Part shown: positions 18,130 through 26,994 of the stretch, one piece after another
Layout of the letters: the number at the start of each line of letters is the position of its first letter
How positions within the stretch are numbered: position 1 is the first letter of the stretch
DNA from: Candidatus Pelagibacter ubique HIMB140
Lineage (GTDB): Bacteria; Pseudomonadota; Alphaproteobacteria; Pelagibacterales; Pelagibacteraceae
Assembly (NCBI RefSeq): GCF_025558165.1
Contig: NZ_LAMZ01000001.1
Coordinates: 1,282,001-1,346,000, forward strand
Length of the DNA stretch: 64,000 nucleotides
Direction: 5' to 3'
Position numbers and translations under genes: made by a program
The notes under the pieces: model-generated
Seen by the model: the letters and a program-made list of their open reading frames with translations, nothing else
The model's database searches: none
Told to the model about the DNA's origin: nothing

Positions 18130-19599
18130 CTACGGTAAGCAATCAAGATAAGTATCCAGATCCCATTGAGTTGTAGCACCCAAGAATCTTTCCCACTCAT
18201 CGTTTTTGTACCAATGGAAAACTTTATACATTTCATCTGGCATTGCAGATTTAATTACTTCATCCTCTGCAAGTCTAGCCAAAGCTTCACCAAGACTTAA
18301 TGGAAGTTTTTTAACATCTTTACCAGCCTTTTGAGCTTCGTAAATATTTCTAGACTCAGGAGCAGCTGGTTTTAATTTTTTACTAATTCCATGATCACAT
18401 GCTTTTAGTAACGCTGCACCTAATAAGTATGGATTATGCATAGAGTCTACTGATCGGTATTCAAATCTACCTGGTGCAGAAACTCTTAATCCACATGTTC
18501 TATTTTGGTATCCCCAGTCAGCATAAACTGGTGCCCAGAAACCTTGATCCCATAATCTTCTATAAGAGTTAACTGTAGAAGATCCTAATGCTGTTAGTGC
18601 TGGTAAGTGTTCCATGATACCTGCAATTGATTGTAAACCAATTTTACCTGGTAACTGCATATCTTTAGTATCAGGCATAAAAGTATTCGTTCCACCTTCA
18701 ACGTAACTAAACACTTCTTCAACACCTGGAAGTTTTTTGTTTCCAAGTTTGTTTACTTTAACTTTTCCACCTTTCCATAAAGACATATTTGTATGACATC
18801 CACTTGCAGAAACTCCCATGAAAGGTTTAGTCATAAAGCAGGCTATCAAATTATGCTCTCTTGCAACTTGAGCACAAATTTGTCTATATGTTGATAATCT
18901 ATCTGCGTTTCTTAAGACGTTATCATAAGTCCAGTTTAATTCTAATTGACCTGGTGCATCTTCGTGGTCTCCTTGAATCATATCAAGTCCCATTGCTTTT
19001 GCGTATTCAATTACCTTCATAAATACTGGTCTTAACGACTCAAATTGATCAATGTGATAACAGAATGGTTTAGAAAAACCTTTACCTGTAGGGGTACCAT
19101 CTTCATTTTTTGTTAACCACATCATTTCAGGCTCAGTACCAACTCTTAATTCTAGACCATGTTTTTTCTTAAATTCATCCATGAAAATTCTTAGATTTCC
19201 TCTACAGTCTGAAGTTAAGTGACCGCCTGGATTTTGTCTTTCTTCTCTGTTTCTAAAACATGTTACAAAAACTCTTCCAACTCTTTTGTCCCAAGGTAGT
19301 TGCACAAAAGTTTCTGGATCAGGTATTCCAACAAGCTCCATAGCTTCTGGACCATAACCAATGTAATTATTGTGGCGATCTAAAAATAAGTTTGCTGTTG
19401 CTCCATAAACTAATTGAAATCCTTTTTCTGCTGTTCTTTCCCAGTGATCTGCGGGTATACCTTTACCTACAACTCTTCCTGTTACAGAAATAAATTGATA
19501 ATAAATATAAGTTATTCCAAGTTCGTTAATTTTTTCTCGAACTTTTTTTACTAGTTTTGCTCTACCTGGTTGGTTAACATGTTTTTCTAGATCCGTCAT
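18130..19599 (-). CDS. glnT: Type III glutamine-synthetase-family ligase, paralogue 2 (GlnT/GMAS-like)
   Basis: A 489-residue GS superfamily protein. Motifs include YIYYQFISVTGRVVGKGIP, RVGTEPEMMW, GDHEDAPGQLELNW, FMGVSASGCHTNMSLW and RFEYRSVDSMHNPYLLGAAL. I chose ATG at 19599, which follows GAGGGG with 5 bases of spacing; a GTG two codons upstream is the alternative. In methylotrophs the same neighbourhood (ligase plus three glutamate-synthase-like subunits) belongs to gamma-glutamylmethylamide synthetase and N-methylglutamate synthase; in rhizobia it is GlnT with GlxBCD. Beside tdm, a methylamine substrate is attractive but unproven. It probably is not the cell's main GlnA. Confidence 0.82.
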   Translation of the reverse strand: MTDLEKHVNQPGRAKLVKKVREKINELGITYIYYQFISVTGRVVGKGIPADHWERTAEKGFQLVYGATANLFLDRHNNYIGYGPEAMELVGIPDPETFVQLPWDKRVGRVFVTCFRNREERQNPGGHLTSDCRGNLRIFMDEFKKKHGLELRVGTEPEMMWLTKNEDGTPTGKGFSKPFCYHIDQFESLRPVFMKVIEYAKAMGLDMIQGDHEDAPGQLELNWTYDNVLRNADRLSTYRQICAQVAREHNLIACFMTKPFMGVSASGCHTNMSLWKGGKVKVNKLGNKKLPGVEEVFSYVEGGTNTFMPDTKDMQLPGKIGLQSIAGIMEHLPALTALGSSTVNSYRRLWDQGFWAPVYADWGYQNRTCGLRVSAPGRFEYRSVDSMHNPYLLGAALLKACDHGISKKLKPAAPESRNIYEAQKAGKDVKKLPLSLGEALARLAEDEVIKSAMPDEMYKVFHWYKNDEWERFLGATTQWDLDTYLDCLP

Positions 19600-19669
19600 T
19601 TTCACCCCTCAATGAATTATTAATTATTCAAGCGTAGCTGAAAACTTTATTTGTGTCTAGGCTTAGAGT

Positions 19670-20998
19670 TTAACTCCAAGGGAACGGACTGTTAGAAGTA
19701 GGATGAAGTTCACCCTTCTCGTAACGGTTGAATCTAAACGGCTTCAATAAATCACTTTCAGTACCAAGAATTTCTTTTGCAACAAGTTCACCAACACCAA
19801 TCATTTTATATCCGTGATTAGCATCAGCAATCATGTAAACGTTTTCAAAAAATCTATCGAAGATAGGAAAAGAGTCAGGTGTCATACATCCTAAACCACC
19901 TGATGGTCCTTTTCTGTATAAATCTGATTTTCCTTCAAATCTTTTTTGGCAGTGCGCAAGTGCTGAACACCACATTTCACTAAAAGCATCTGTTGTTTGA
20001 TACTCTGGAGATTCAATTCCATAAGGATCAACATTTACTTGATCAAAATGTTTTTTAACAATGTAAGGAGAAGTTCCACCTTGTACACCTAAACCTTCGA
20101 TATCAGGTTTATAATAAATTCCCCAAATTTTATCTGTTAATAATTTTTTTGTTTTGTCAGAGTATAGAGGTGCTGTTGAGTCAACGTGAACTACAGGTGG
20201 TTGCTTACCATCATTTGTTTTTAAGAAATCTGGCTCAACACCGATAACTCCTTCTTGAAGCATCCAGTAAGTCCACATATCAGTTTCATGCATCTTACCA
20301 TCTTTACCTTTTATGTGAGCTGTCTTTGGTAACTCTAACATATTCCAAAAATCTCTTGCCCATGGTCCTGCACCAACAACTACTTGTTCACACTCAATAG
20401 TTCCTTTGTCAGTTTCAACACCAGTTACTGCTTGACTGTTACTTCCTTTTTTAAAACCAGTCACTCTTACACCTTTCATGACTTGGACACCATTAGATGT
20501 AGATTTGTTCTCTAGGGCTTTAATTGAATCTTTATTAAATGCGTATCCACCTTTTTTTTCATGAAGTACAGAAGTGATACCTTGAGCTTGCCAATCATCA
20601 AAAATTCCCTTCATGTAATTTGTGCAATCTTTTTCACCTTCAATAAAAACTGATTCATATCCAATTGCTTTTTGTTGTTCATATATACTTGCAACATCTT
20701 CGTGCATTACTTCTGGAGATATTTGTAAGTATCCAACTGGATTATATTTAAATGCTTTAGGATCACTTTCCCAAACTGAAACTGAATGTGCCATCAATTC
20801 TCTCATTGCCGGCTGAAAATAATTATTTCTTACAACTCCACATGCAATTCCACTTGCACCAGCAGCTGTATCTTTTTTTTCTAATACAACTATGTCACCA
20901 GGATTCTTGTAAGTTTCTGAAAGTTTCCATGCAGTACTTAAACCGTGTATTCCACCACCGATTATCACTACTTTTGCTTTTGAAGGTAATGTCGTCAT
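19670..20998 (-). CDS. DAO-family FAD oxidoreductase (sarcosine-oxidase-beta-like)
   Basis: A 442-residue flavoprotein. The FAD fold starts at KVVIIGGGIHGLSTAWKL, followed by VVLEKKDTAAGASGIACGVVRNNY near residue 50, which resembles the SoxB and dimethylglycine-dehydrogenase flavin region, and ends with GLGCMTPDSFPIFDR and DANHGYKMIGVGELVAKEIL. The family oxidises N-methyl groups of secondary and tertiary amino acids to formaldehyde or methylene-THF. It lies directly upstream of the GS-like gene (70-base gap) and has no delta, alpha or gamma partner beside it, unlike the sox operon at 43 kb. N-methylglutamate, sarcosine or another N-methyl amino acid are possible substrates. Confidence 0.85.
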   Translation of the reverse strand: MTTLPSKAKVVIIGGGIHGLSTAWKLSETYKNPGDIVVLEKKDTAAGASGIACGVVRNNYFQPAMRELMAHSVSVWESDPKAFKYNPVGYLQISPEVMHEDVASIYEQQKAIGYESVFIEGEKDCTNYMKGIFDDWQAQGITSVLHEKKGGYAFNKDSIKALENKSTSNGVQVMKGVRVTGFKKGSNSQAVTGVETDKGTIECEQVVVGAGPWARDFWNMLELPKTAHIKGKDGKMHETDMWTYWMLQEGVIGVEPDFLKTNDGKQPPVVHVDSTAPLYSDKTKKLLTDKIWGIYYKPDIEGLGVQGGTSPYIVKKHFDQVNVDPYGIESPEYQTTDAFSEMWCSALAHCQKRFEGKSDLYRKGPSGGLGCMTPDSFPIFDRFFENVYMIADANHGYKMIGVGELVAKEILGTESDLLKPFRFNRYEKGELHPTSNSPFPWS

Positions 20999-21099
20999 AC
21001 CAAAACACTATTTTTTGATGCGAGCAATTAATATAATTATTTATAGAAGTAAATTTTATATATAAAAATTAGATATTATTTTCAGTTATCAAAATTTAT

Positions 21100-21450
21100 T
21101 TAATAACTTATGTTTTTGAGCGTATCTAAATAGTCATTAAACTCTTTAATAAATGACTCGCTTGGGACTATATTTTTAATTCGCTGGTCAGTTGAAGTTT
21201 TTTCCAGTTTAAAGAATCCTTTTTCACAAGCCTCTGTAATTATCAAAGCTGATTTTGGCCTAGATGTTTTAAATAATTTTGTTTTTAATTCTTCAACAGA
21301 TAATTTTGTACCTTCTTTAAAAGCTGACATAACTAATAACATCATGTGATAATGAGAAGGTGACTTTCTGAAAAAATAATTACTAGAAGTATGGGATTGT
21401 TTCATTTGTTCTTCCCAGAAATCTAATAGGGTTTTTTTTTCTTTTGGCAT
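21100..21450 (-). CDS. Small winged-helix (MarR-like) putative regulator
   Basis: A 116-residue protein whose pattern fits a winged-helix DNA-binding domain: SHYHMMLLVMSAFKEG, a helix-turn-helix around residues 50-75 (LSVEELKTKLFKTSRPKSALIITEACEKG split by a turn), and a wing-like FKLEKTSTDQRIKNIVPSE segment similar to the DRR...L region of MarR proteins. No effector domain is present. It is 3 bases downstream of tdm, so it is probably co-transcribed with it, making it a candidate regulator of methylated-amine genes. Assignment is from pattern only. Confidence 0.6.
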   Translation of the reverse strand: MPKEKKTLLDFWEEQMKQSHTSSNYFFRKSPSHYHMMLLVMSAFKEGTKLSVEELKTKLFKTSRPKSALIITEACEKGFFKLEKTSTDQRIKNIVPSESFIKEFNDYLDTLKNISY

Positions 21451-21453
21451 TTT

Positions 21454-23793
21454 TTAAGATCTTACTCTTGATTTAGTTGGATCATAGAATGGAAATTCTA
21501 CGACTTTTGCATCAATTCTTTTTTGGTGACCATCTATTTTTCCAATTTCAACTTCTGTTCCAATTTCTGAATATTGAGAATCAATTCTACAAAGAGCTAC
21601 ATTTTTATTTAGAGTTGATGATAGACATCCACTTGTAACAATACCCACTTGAGCTCTACCAATATGAACACAATCACCATGACCTGCAATTTCTTTTCCA
21701 ATTAATTCTAATCCAACTAATTTTTTCTGTGGATTGTTTTTTCTTTTTATTAATTCTTCTTTACCTATGAAATCCTCTTCTTTTGTTTTTAAGGGAACCG
21801 CAAAACCGATCCCTGCTTCAAAGGGGTCTTGTTGACCATCAAATTCATTTCCAAATAAAATTAACCCAGCTTCTATTCTAAGTTTATCAAGAGCTGCAAA
21901 ACCAGCAGGAATTAAACCATCATCTTTTCCTGCTTCCATTAATTTATCCCAAACTTCAGGAGCATGATTTGGATGACACCATACTTCATAACCAAGCTCA
22001 CCTGTATAACCTGTTCTAGAAACGATTAGCGGAATACCTTGCAATTCTTCAATTCTACAAATTGTAAATCTAAACCAACCAAGCTCATCAATAGATGGTT
22101 GAGTGGGTGGTGTAAAAATTATCTTTTTTAAAATGTCTCTACTTTTTGGACCTTGTATAGAAACATTACTAATTTGGTCGGTTGAATTTTTAACATTTGC
22201 ATTAAAATTTTTTTTCTTCGCTATTTCTTTTAACCATTCTCCAGCATACTCATCACCACATATCCATCTAAATCCTGTTTCACTTAATCTTAATAATGTT
22301 CCATCATCAAACATCATTCCATTTTCATAACACATTGCAGAATATACAACTTGACCAACTGATAATTTTTTAATGTTTCTAGTAAGTGTGTAGTTTAATA
22401 ATTCTTCAGCATCTGGACCTATTATTTCAAATTTTCTAAGTGAAGATAAATCAATTAATACCGCATCGTTTCTGCAGGCATTATATTCATTTACTATACC
22501 GTGTTTTGTATAATCATTTGGAAGCCAAAAACCTCTTGCATCAACATAATTTCTAGTTAGTTGAGATGTTCGTTCGTGGAAACCTGAATTTCTAGTTAGT
22601 TTTTTTTCTGAATCTGTTTTCATCCGAAAAGCAAATGACTTTCTAAATTCTTTATTTTTGTCATAAGTTCTAACAAAAATTTCAGTAGGATTCCATGAAT
22701 TACAAGCATCAATATCGCTAGGACAAGCCGTAGTACCAATTGTTAAATCTTTTAACGCTCTAAACATTACATAGTCACCTGGTCTAGAATAAGATTCATC
22801 TGATATTACTGAGTTTAATCCAGCAGCAGATGTATTAAAAAATAGATTAATTGCATGCCATCCTTTTTGTTTTTGAACTCCATATTTAGACATACTCTCA
22901 GTTAAATTGTCAGAGCAATTAGGATGACCAAAGTAACCAGCATCTTCATAATATTTTGAAGTACATGCAAGATTAAAAGTATCATGCTTACCAACTGTAT
23001 CTCTTATTACCTCTACCAAGGGTTCATGATCAGTATCATAAAATTTTGAATGCAATCCAGGACCAGGAAAAGTATTTCCCATAAAAGTTCTAGTTGTTTG
23101 CCAATCCAATCCTTTTTCTATTCCTTTTTCTAATTTTTTTGTATCAAATGCTACAAAGTCTGAACATTGTCTTCCAGTTGGACTTATAACTTGAATATAA
23201 TCTCCTTCTTTAACTTGGTAAGATGTTGAAGTTTCTTTATCTATGTTTTCTTCATAAAGTGGTTCAAAAACTGGATCAGGGATAACACTTAACTCTTTAT
23301 CATTTATTACCTTCGCTCTTTTAATAAATATTGTTAAATCTGTTGGTGGATTTTGTTTGGTAACATCCATATCTTCACCTGGTGCAGCAAAGATTGCATA
23401 ACATTTATCTTTTGATTTAAGTTTTATCTTTTCTTCAGCTTTTGTATCAAGATCAAAAACTATTGATGATTTAGACTCTTTTATATTTAAGTTTCTTTTT
23501 TTTAATTGATAATTTGTTGCTAAGATTGTTTCATCTTTTCCACTTAAAATATCTCTTATGAAATTTTTTTGACTATTTTCTTTTAAATTTAAAATTCCTA
23601 ATTCTGACTTTCCATCTTTATTAAAACAAATTATTTCACAAATTTGATTTCCTTCATCGTTGATTATTTCTATTTCATCATCTGGAAAAATTTGAAAAGC
23701 AGTAAGAGCACCGCCATTTACAATATGTCGTTCAACTCCAGGTGGTAAAATATTTAGTCCAGGATTTTTAATGTCTTTACTTGTTCCAAACAT
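21454..23793 (-). CDS. tdm: Trimethylamine N-oxide demethylase
   Basis: A 779-residue two-domain protein. Residues about 1-380 form a DUF1989 region (with GLHSKFYD, NLACTSKYY, GHPNCSDN and TACPSDIDACNSWN; Cys277, Cys293, Cys357 and Cys364 are candidate metal ligands). Residues about 410-779 form a GcvT/aminomethyltransferase folate-binding domain (YNACRNDAVLIDLSSL, TGYTGELGYEVW, GLILFGNEFDGQQDPFEAGIGFAV). This fusion is the architecture of Tdm, which splits TMAO into dimethylamine and formaldehyde, with the C-terminal domain able to pass the C1 unit to THF. Divergent transcription from tmoX across 145 bases and nearby tmm support the role. Confidence 0.88.
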   Translation of the reverse strand: MFGTSKDIKNPGLNILPPGVERHIVNGGALTAFQIFPDDEIEIINDEGNQICEIICFNKDGKSELGILNLKENSQKNFIRDILSGKDETILATNYQLKKRNLNIKESKSSIVFDLDTKAEEKIKLKSKDKCYAIFAAPGEDMDVTKQNPPTDLTIFIKRAKVINDKELSVIPDPVFEPLYEENIDKETSTSYQVKEGDYIQVISPTGRQCSDFVAFDTKKLEKGIEKGLDWQTTRTFMGNTFPGPGLHSKFYDTDHEPLVEVIRDTVGKHDTFNLACTSKYYEDAGYFGHPNCSDNLTESMSKYGVQKQKGWHAINLFFNTSAAGLNSVISDESYSRPGDYVMFRALKDLTIGTTACPSDIDACNSWNPTEIFVRTYDKNKEFRKSFAFRMKTDSEKKLTRNSGFHERTSQLTRNYVDARGFWLPNDYTKHGIVNEYNACRNDAVLIDLSSLRKFEIIGPDAEELLNYTLTRNIKKLSVGQVVYSAMCYENGMMFDDGTLLRLSETGFRWICGDEYAGEWLKEIAKKKNFNANVKNSTDQISNVSIQGPKSRDILKKIIFTPPTQPSIDELGWFRFTICRIEELQGIPLIVSRTGYTGELGYEVWCHPNHAPEVWDKLMEAGKDDGLIPAGFAALDKLRIEAGLILFGNEFDGQQDPFEAGIGFAVPLKTKEEDFIGKEELIKRKNNPQKKLVGLELIGKEIAGHGDCVHIGRAQVGIVTSGCLSSTLNKNVALCRIDSQYSEIGTEVEIGKIDGHQKRIDAKVVEFPFYDPTKSRVRS

Positions 23794-23938
23794 TTTTAAA
23801 ATTTTTTAATATTGATATATTTTTTATCACCATTTTTATTGATTAAATATATATATATTTTTTAGAACTAATAATTCTTTACCTAGCTATTCGTTTTAAC
23901 ATAGAGTGTTGTTATTAATATTAATAGAGGGGAAAAAA
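23794..23938. promoter_or_regulatory. Divergent tdm/tmoX control region
   Basis: This 145-base AT-rich spacer must hold the promoters of both tdm (leftward) and tmoX (rightward). Two perfect palindromes are visible: AAATATATATATATTT at 23845-23860 and ATTAATATTAAT at 23914-23925. The latter sits just before the tmoX ribosome-binding site GAGGGG. Either could be an operator, but simple AT palindromes also arise by chance in DNA this AT-rich. No riboswitch fold was recognised. Confidence 0.4.
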
Positions 23939-24883
23939 ATGAAAAAAATAATGTCATTATTATCTGCTCTAGTTATTTCTGTAGTAAGTTTCTCAGGAAT
24001 TTCTAACGCTGATAGCAAAAAGCCCATCGTAATCCCAACTCATAACTGGTCATCTCAAATTGTAATGGCTTACGTTATTGGTGGAATTTTTGAAAGCATG
24101 GGTAACAACGTAAAATATGTAAACGCTGACTCACAAGCAGTTTATGAATCAATCAGAATTGGAGACGTAACTATTTCTCACGAAGTATGGGAGTCTGCAT
24201 TCGGTAAGTCATTTACTACTGCTTTAGACAAAGGTGGTTTACTTGACTGGGGTGATCATGAGGCAAGAACTCTTGAAGATATGGGTTACCCAAACTGGGT
24301 TGTTGAAAAAGGTTTATGCCCAGGTCTACCAGATTGGACAGCTTTAAAAAATCCAGACTGTGCTAAAAACTTTACAACACCTGACTCACCAGATGGAAAA
24401 GGAAGAATGTTGGAAGGACCTCAAAGTTGGCATGGTGATTTAATACCGCAAAGAGTTGAAGCTTTAGGTTTAGGTGATCTTTGGTGGGTTAAATTTGCTG
24501 GAGGTGCAGATGCACTTTGGGCTGAATTAGCAGCGGCTGAAAAAGAAGGAAGAGGAACTATAATCTTTAACTGGACACCAAACTTTACAGATGGTGCTGG
24601 TTTTACATTTATTGACTTCCCTCCATACACAGCAGGTTGCAGACCAGAAGATGGTGGTGATGGTAAATGTGGTTCTCCTGATGGATACTTGAAAAAAGCA
24701 GTTCATGAGGATTTCCCAAAAACTCACCCAGACGCAGCAGCAGCATTTAAAAAGATGTCATTCTCAACAAGTCACATTGGTGCGATGGCAGCTTTAGTTG
24801 ATGTTGATAAAATGACTCACGAAGATGCAGCTAAAAAATGGTTAGCTGATAATGAGTCAGTTTGGAAACCTTTTACTAAATAA
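23939..24883 (+). CDS. tmoX: TMAO-binding periplasmic protein of the TmoXWV transporter
   Basis: A 314-residue OpuAC-type substrate-binding protein. I start at ATG 23939, which has GAGGGG seven bases upstream and gives a clean signal peptide (MKKIMSLLSALVISVVSFSG, cleavage near ISNA/DSKK); an in-frame start at 23906 would add 11 unneeded residues. The mature part has TIGIP-type alternation with many tryptophans (HNWSSQ, HEVWESAFG, DLWWVKFAGG, FNWTPNF), as in quaternary-amine cages. Position opposite tdm and upstream of an ATPase and fused permease fits TmoX; glycine betaine binding is the alternative. A strong hairpin follows, suggesting high expression of this subunit alone. Confidence 0.85.
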   Translation: MKKIMSLLSALVISVVSFSGISNADSKKPIVIPTHNWSSQIVMAYVIGGIFESMGNNVKYVNADSQAVYESIRIGDVTISHEVWESAFGKSFTTALDKGGLLDWGDHEARTLEDMGYPNWVVEKGLCPGLPDWTALKNPDCAKNFTTPDSPDGKGRMLEGPQSWHGDLIPQRVEALGLGDLWWVKFAGGADALWAELAAAEKEGRGTIIFNWTPNFTDGAGFTFIDFPPYTAGCRPEDGGDGKCGSPDGYLKKAVHEDFPKTHPDAAAAFKKMSFSTSHIGAMAALVDVDKMTHEDAAKKWLADNESVWKPFTK

Positions 24884-24905
24884 GGGTAAAAGTTAAAAAA
24901 TTAAA

Positions 24906-24940
24906 ATCTCCCCCAACTTGTTTGGGGGGGATTTTTTTTT
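24906..24940 (+). terminator. Strong hairpin after tmoX
   Basis: ATCTCCCCCAA pairs with TTGGGGGGGAT (one wobble) around a short loop, followed by nine T residues. The hairpin starts 22 bases past the tmoX stop and should end or slow most transcription before the MORN, tmoW and tmoV genes. Confidence 0.9.
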
Positions 24941-24965
24941 ATTCTAATTTGTGTAAAGTGACAAA

Positions 24966-25343
24966 ATGAAAAAATTTCTAATTTTCATATTTTTAATTTC
25001 TTTAATTAACTCATCTGCATTTGGCCGAAGTACAGGATGTAAAGAAGGAAACTGTGAAAATGGTTTTGGTAAATGGATTTATACCGATAAGACAACTTAT
25101 GAAGGTGAGTGGGTTGCAACTAAAAAAGAAGGTCAAGGAGTTGAGACATGGCCAAACGGATATATTTACAAAGGTGAATTTAAAAATAGTCAATGGAGCG
25201 GAAAAGGAGTTTTAACTTTTCCAGATGGATCTACTTATGACGGTGAATGGTCCAAAGGTTTTATGAATGGACAAGGAACATTTACTTGGGCAGATGGAAA
25301 ACAAAAATCAGGCACTTGGGTAAACGGAAAGTTACAAGAGTAA
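24966..25343 (+). CDS. Secreted MORN-repeat protein
   Basis: A 125-residue protein with a signal peptide (MKKFLIFIFLISLINSSAFG) followed by at least three MORN repeats of the form YEGEW...GxGxxxWPNG (about residues 45-65, 68-88 and 91-111). MORN repeats form beta-hairpin sheets that in other systems bind proteins or lipids. The protein should be periplasmic or exported. It sits between tmoX and tmoW and overlaps the next gene by 1 base (TAATG). Its relation to transport is unknown. Confidence 0.8.
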   Translation: MKKFLIFIFLISLINSSAFGRSTGCKEGNCENGFGKWIYTDKTTYEGEWVATKKEGQGVETWPNGYIYKGEFKNSQWSGKGVLTFPDGSTYDGEWSKGFMNGQGTFTWADGKQKSGTWVNGKLQE

Positions 25344-25894
25344 TGTCAAAAGAAAATAGTTTAAATAAAACTGAAGACAATTCAAACTCAACGAAGCAAT
25401 TTATTGGTTTAGTTATTGTTACTGCAATAGTGATAGCTTTTTTTGCTGTTTTAAATGGAATATTTGGAGGGGGAGACGAGCTTGTAGAAAAAATGAAATT
25501 GGAAGAACAAAGAATTGCTGAAGAGAGAAAACTAAGTGAGTTGATATCTAAATTACCTTCAGGAATTTTAGTATCCTTCGATGGAACTGACCACTATAGA
25601 TTAACTGATGAGGTATATGAGCAAGTATGTAAAGCTACGAAATTAATTCCACAACGAGCAATTATGGGTGCCAATTTTTTAAATTTTAGAGCACATGAGA
25701 TTTACACAATAAACGGAAATAAAATTGATGAAACTTTTGTCAAATGGGATCAAGAAAAAGGCAAGTGTTATGCAGGTTTTACAGTAAGCGGAAACAATGT
25801 TGGGGTAGATGAAACTATTACAGTTAGTGGCGAAGCTTTGAGTTTTTTAAGTACAGGTATTGATACAAGAGTTTACTATATTAAGAATTTTTAA
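25343..25894 (+). CDS. Single-TM protein of unknown function between tmoX and tmoW
   Basis: A 183-residue protein. The frame is open further upstream, but ATG at 25343 overlaps the MORN-gene stop as TAATG and is the likelier start. It has a polar N-terminus, one transmembrane helix (about residues 20-38), a short charged helix (KMKLEEQRIAEERKLSELI) that could coil, and a C-terminal domain with two cysteines (EQVCKATK and KGKCYAGF) and beta-rich pattern. The C-terminal domain is probably periplasmic. No family recognised. Confidence 0.72.
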   Translation: MSKENSLNKTEDNSNSTKQFIGLVIVTAIVIAFFAVLNGIFGGGDELVEKMKLEEQRIAEERKLSELISKLPSGILVSFDGTDHYRLTDEVYEQVCKATKLIPQRAIMGANFLNFRAHEIYTINGNKIDETFVKWDQEKGKCYAGFTVSGNNVGVDETITVSGEALSFLSTGIDTRVYYIKNF

Positions 25895-25959
25895 TGATGA
25901 AAGGTTACAATAATTAACATTTAAATTTTATTAAATTTCATATAACTTTGAAAAGATTT

Positions 25960-26991
25960 ATGTCTGAGACCGTTATTAAGTGTGAGTCAGTTTATAAAAT
26001 TTTTGGTGAGAATTCCAAAAAAATGCTTGAGGAATCTAACGGGAATGTAGACGCAAAAACATTTCAAGAAAACGGATGCATAGTTGGAGTTAACAACGCT
26101 TCGTTTGAAGTTGCAAAAGGAGAAATGCTAGTAGTAATGGGTTTATCTGGTTCAGGTAAATCAACATTACTAAGATGTATTTCAAGATTAACAGACGCAA
26201 CTGGAGGAAAAATTTTCATAGAAGGTCAAGATCTACTTCAATTGAATAATAAAGAATTAATTGAGCTTAGAAGAAACAAAATGGGAATGGTTTTTCAAAG
26301 CTTTGCCTTGTTGCCTCATAAAACAGTCGTAGAAAATATTGCTTTCCCACTTCAGATAAAGGGTATTAAGACTGAAGATAGTATTAGTAGAGCAATGGAA
26401 ATGGTTAAGCTAGTTGGACTTGATGGAAGAGAAAATTATTTTCCAAGAGAGCTTTCAGGAGGTCAACAACAAAGAGTTGGGATTGCTCGATCTTTAGCAG
26501 TCGAACCTGATATTTGGTTTTTAGACGAACCGTTTTCAGCATTAGACCCACTAATAAGAAAAGAAATGCAAGACGAGTTTTTAAGATTGCAAGAAAAATT
26601 ACAAAAAACAATTATGTTTATTACTCATGATTTTGATGAAGCTTTAAAATTAGCAGATCGAATTGCGATCATGAAAGATGGTGTTATAGAACAGTTAGAT
26701 ACACCTGCTAACATTGTTTTAAATCCAGCTACAGAATATGTAAGAAAATTTACTGAAGAAGTTCCAAGAGAAAAAGTTTTAGTGATTGAGGATGTAATGG
26801 ATAGTTCAAATAAAAATAATTTAGGAGATTTAAAAGTTTCAAAAGATGACATTATCGAAAATGTTGCAGAAAAAATTCTTACTCAAGAAAAAATTGTAGG
26901 TGTAGTTGACTCCAATAACAATATTATTGGTTCAATAAAACCTTCAACAATCATTGATACAGTTTTTGGAGGAAGAAAAAATAGTAGCTAG
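25960..26991 (+). CDS. tmoW: TmoW ABC transporter ATPase
   Basis: A 343-residue ProV/OpuAA-type ATP-binding subunit. Counting from ATG 25960 (a TTG four codons upstream is possible but less likely), Walker A is GLSGSGKS at 61-68, the signature LSGGQ at 165-169, and Walker B WFLDEP at about 186-191. The C-terminal third after residue 255 resembles the tandem-CBS regulatory tail of osmolyte transporters, though shorter. It would energise TmoV to import TMAO or related amines. It is followed by tmoV after 3 bases. Confidence 0.88.
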   Translation: MSETVIKCESVYKIFGENSKKMLEESNGNVDAKTFQENGCIVGVNNASFEVAKGEMLVVMGLSGSGKSTLLRCISRLTDATGGKIFIEGQDLLQLNNKELIELRRNKMGMVFQSFALLPHKTVVENIAFPLQIKGIKTEDSISRAMEMVKLVGLDGRENYFPRELSGGQQQRVGIARSLAVEPDIWFLDEPFSALDPLIRKEMQDEFLRLQEKLQKTIMFITHDFDEALKLADRIAIMKDGVIEQLDTPANIVLNPATEYVRKFTEEVPREKVLVIEDVMDSSNKNNLGDLKVSKDDIIENVAEKILTQEKIVGVVDSNNNIIGSIKPSTIIDTVFGGRKNSS

Positions 26992-26994
26992 ACC

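Noticed and set aside
23845..23860. AT palindrome as a replication or attachment site
   Set aside because: It lies in a promoter region between divergent genes without DnaA boxes, integrase or duplicated flanks.
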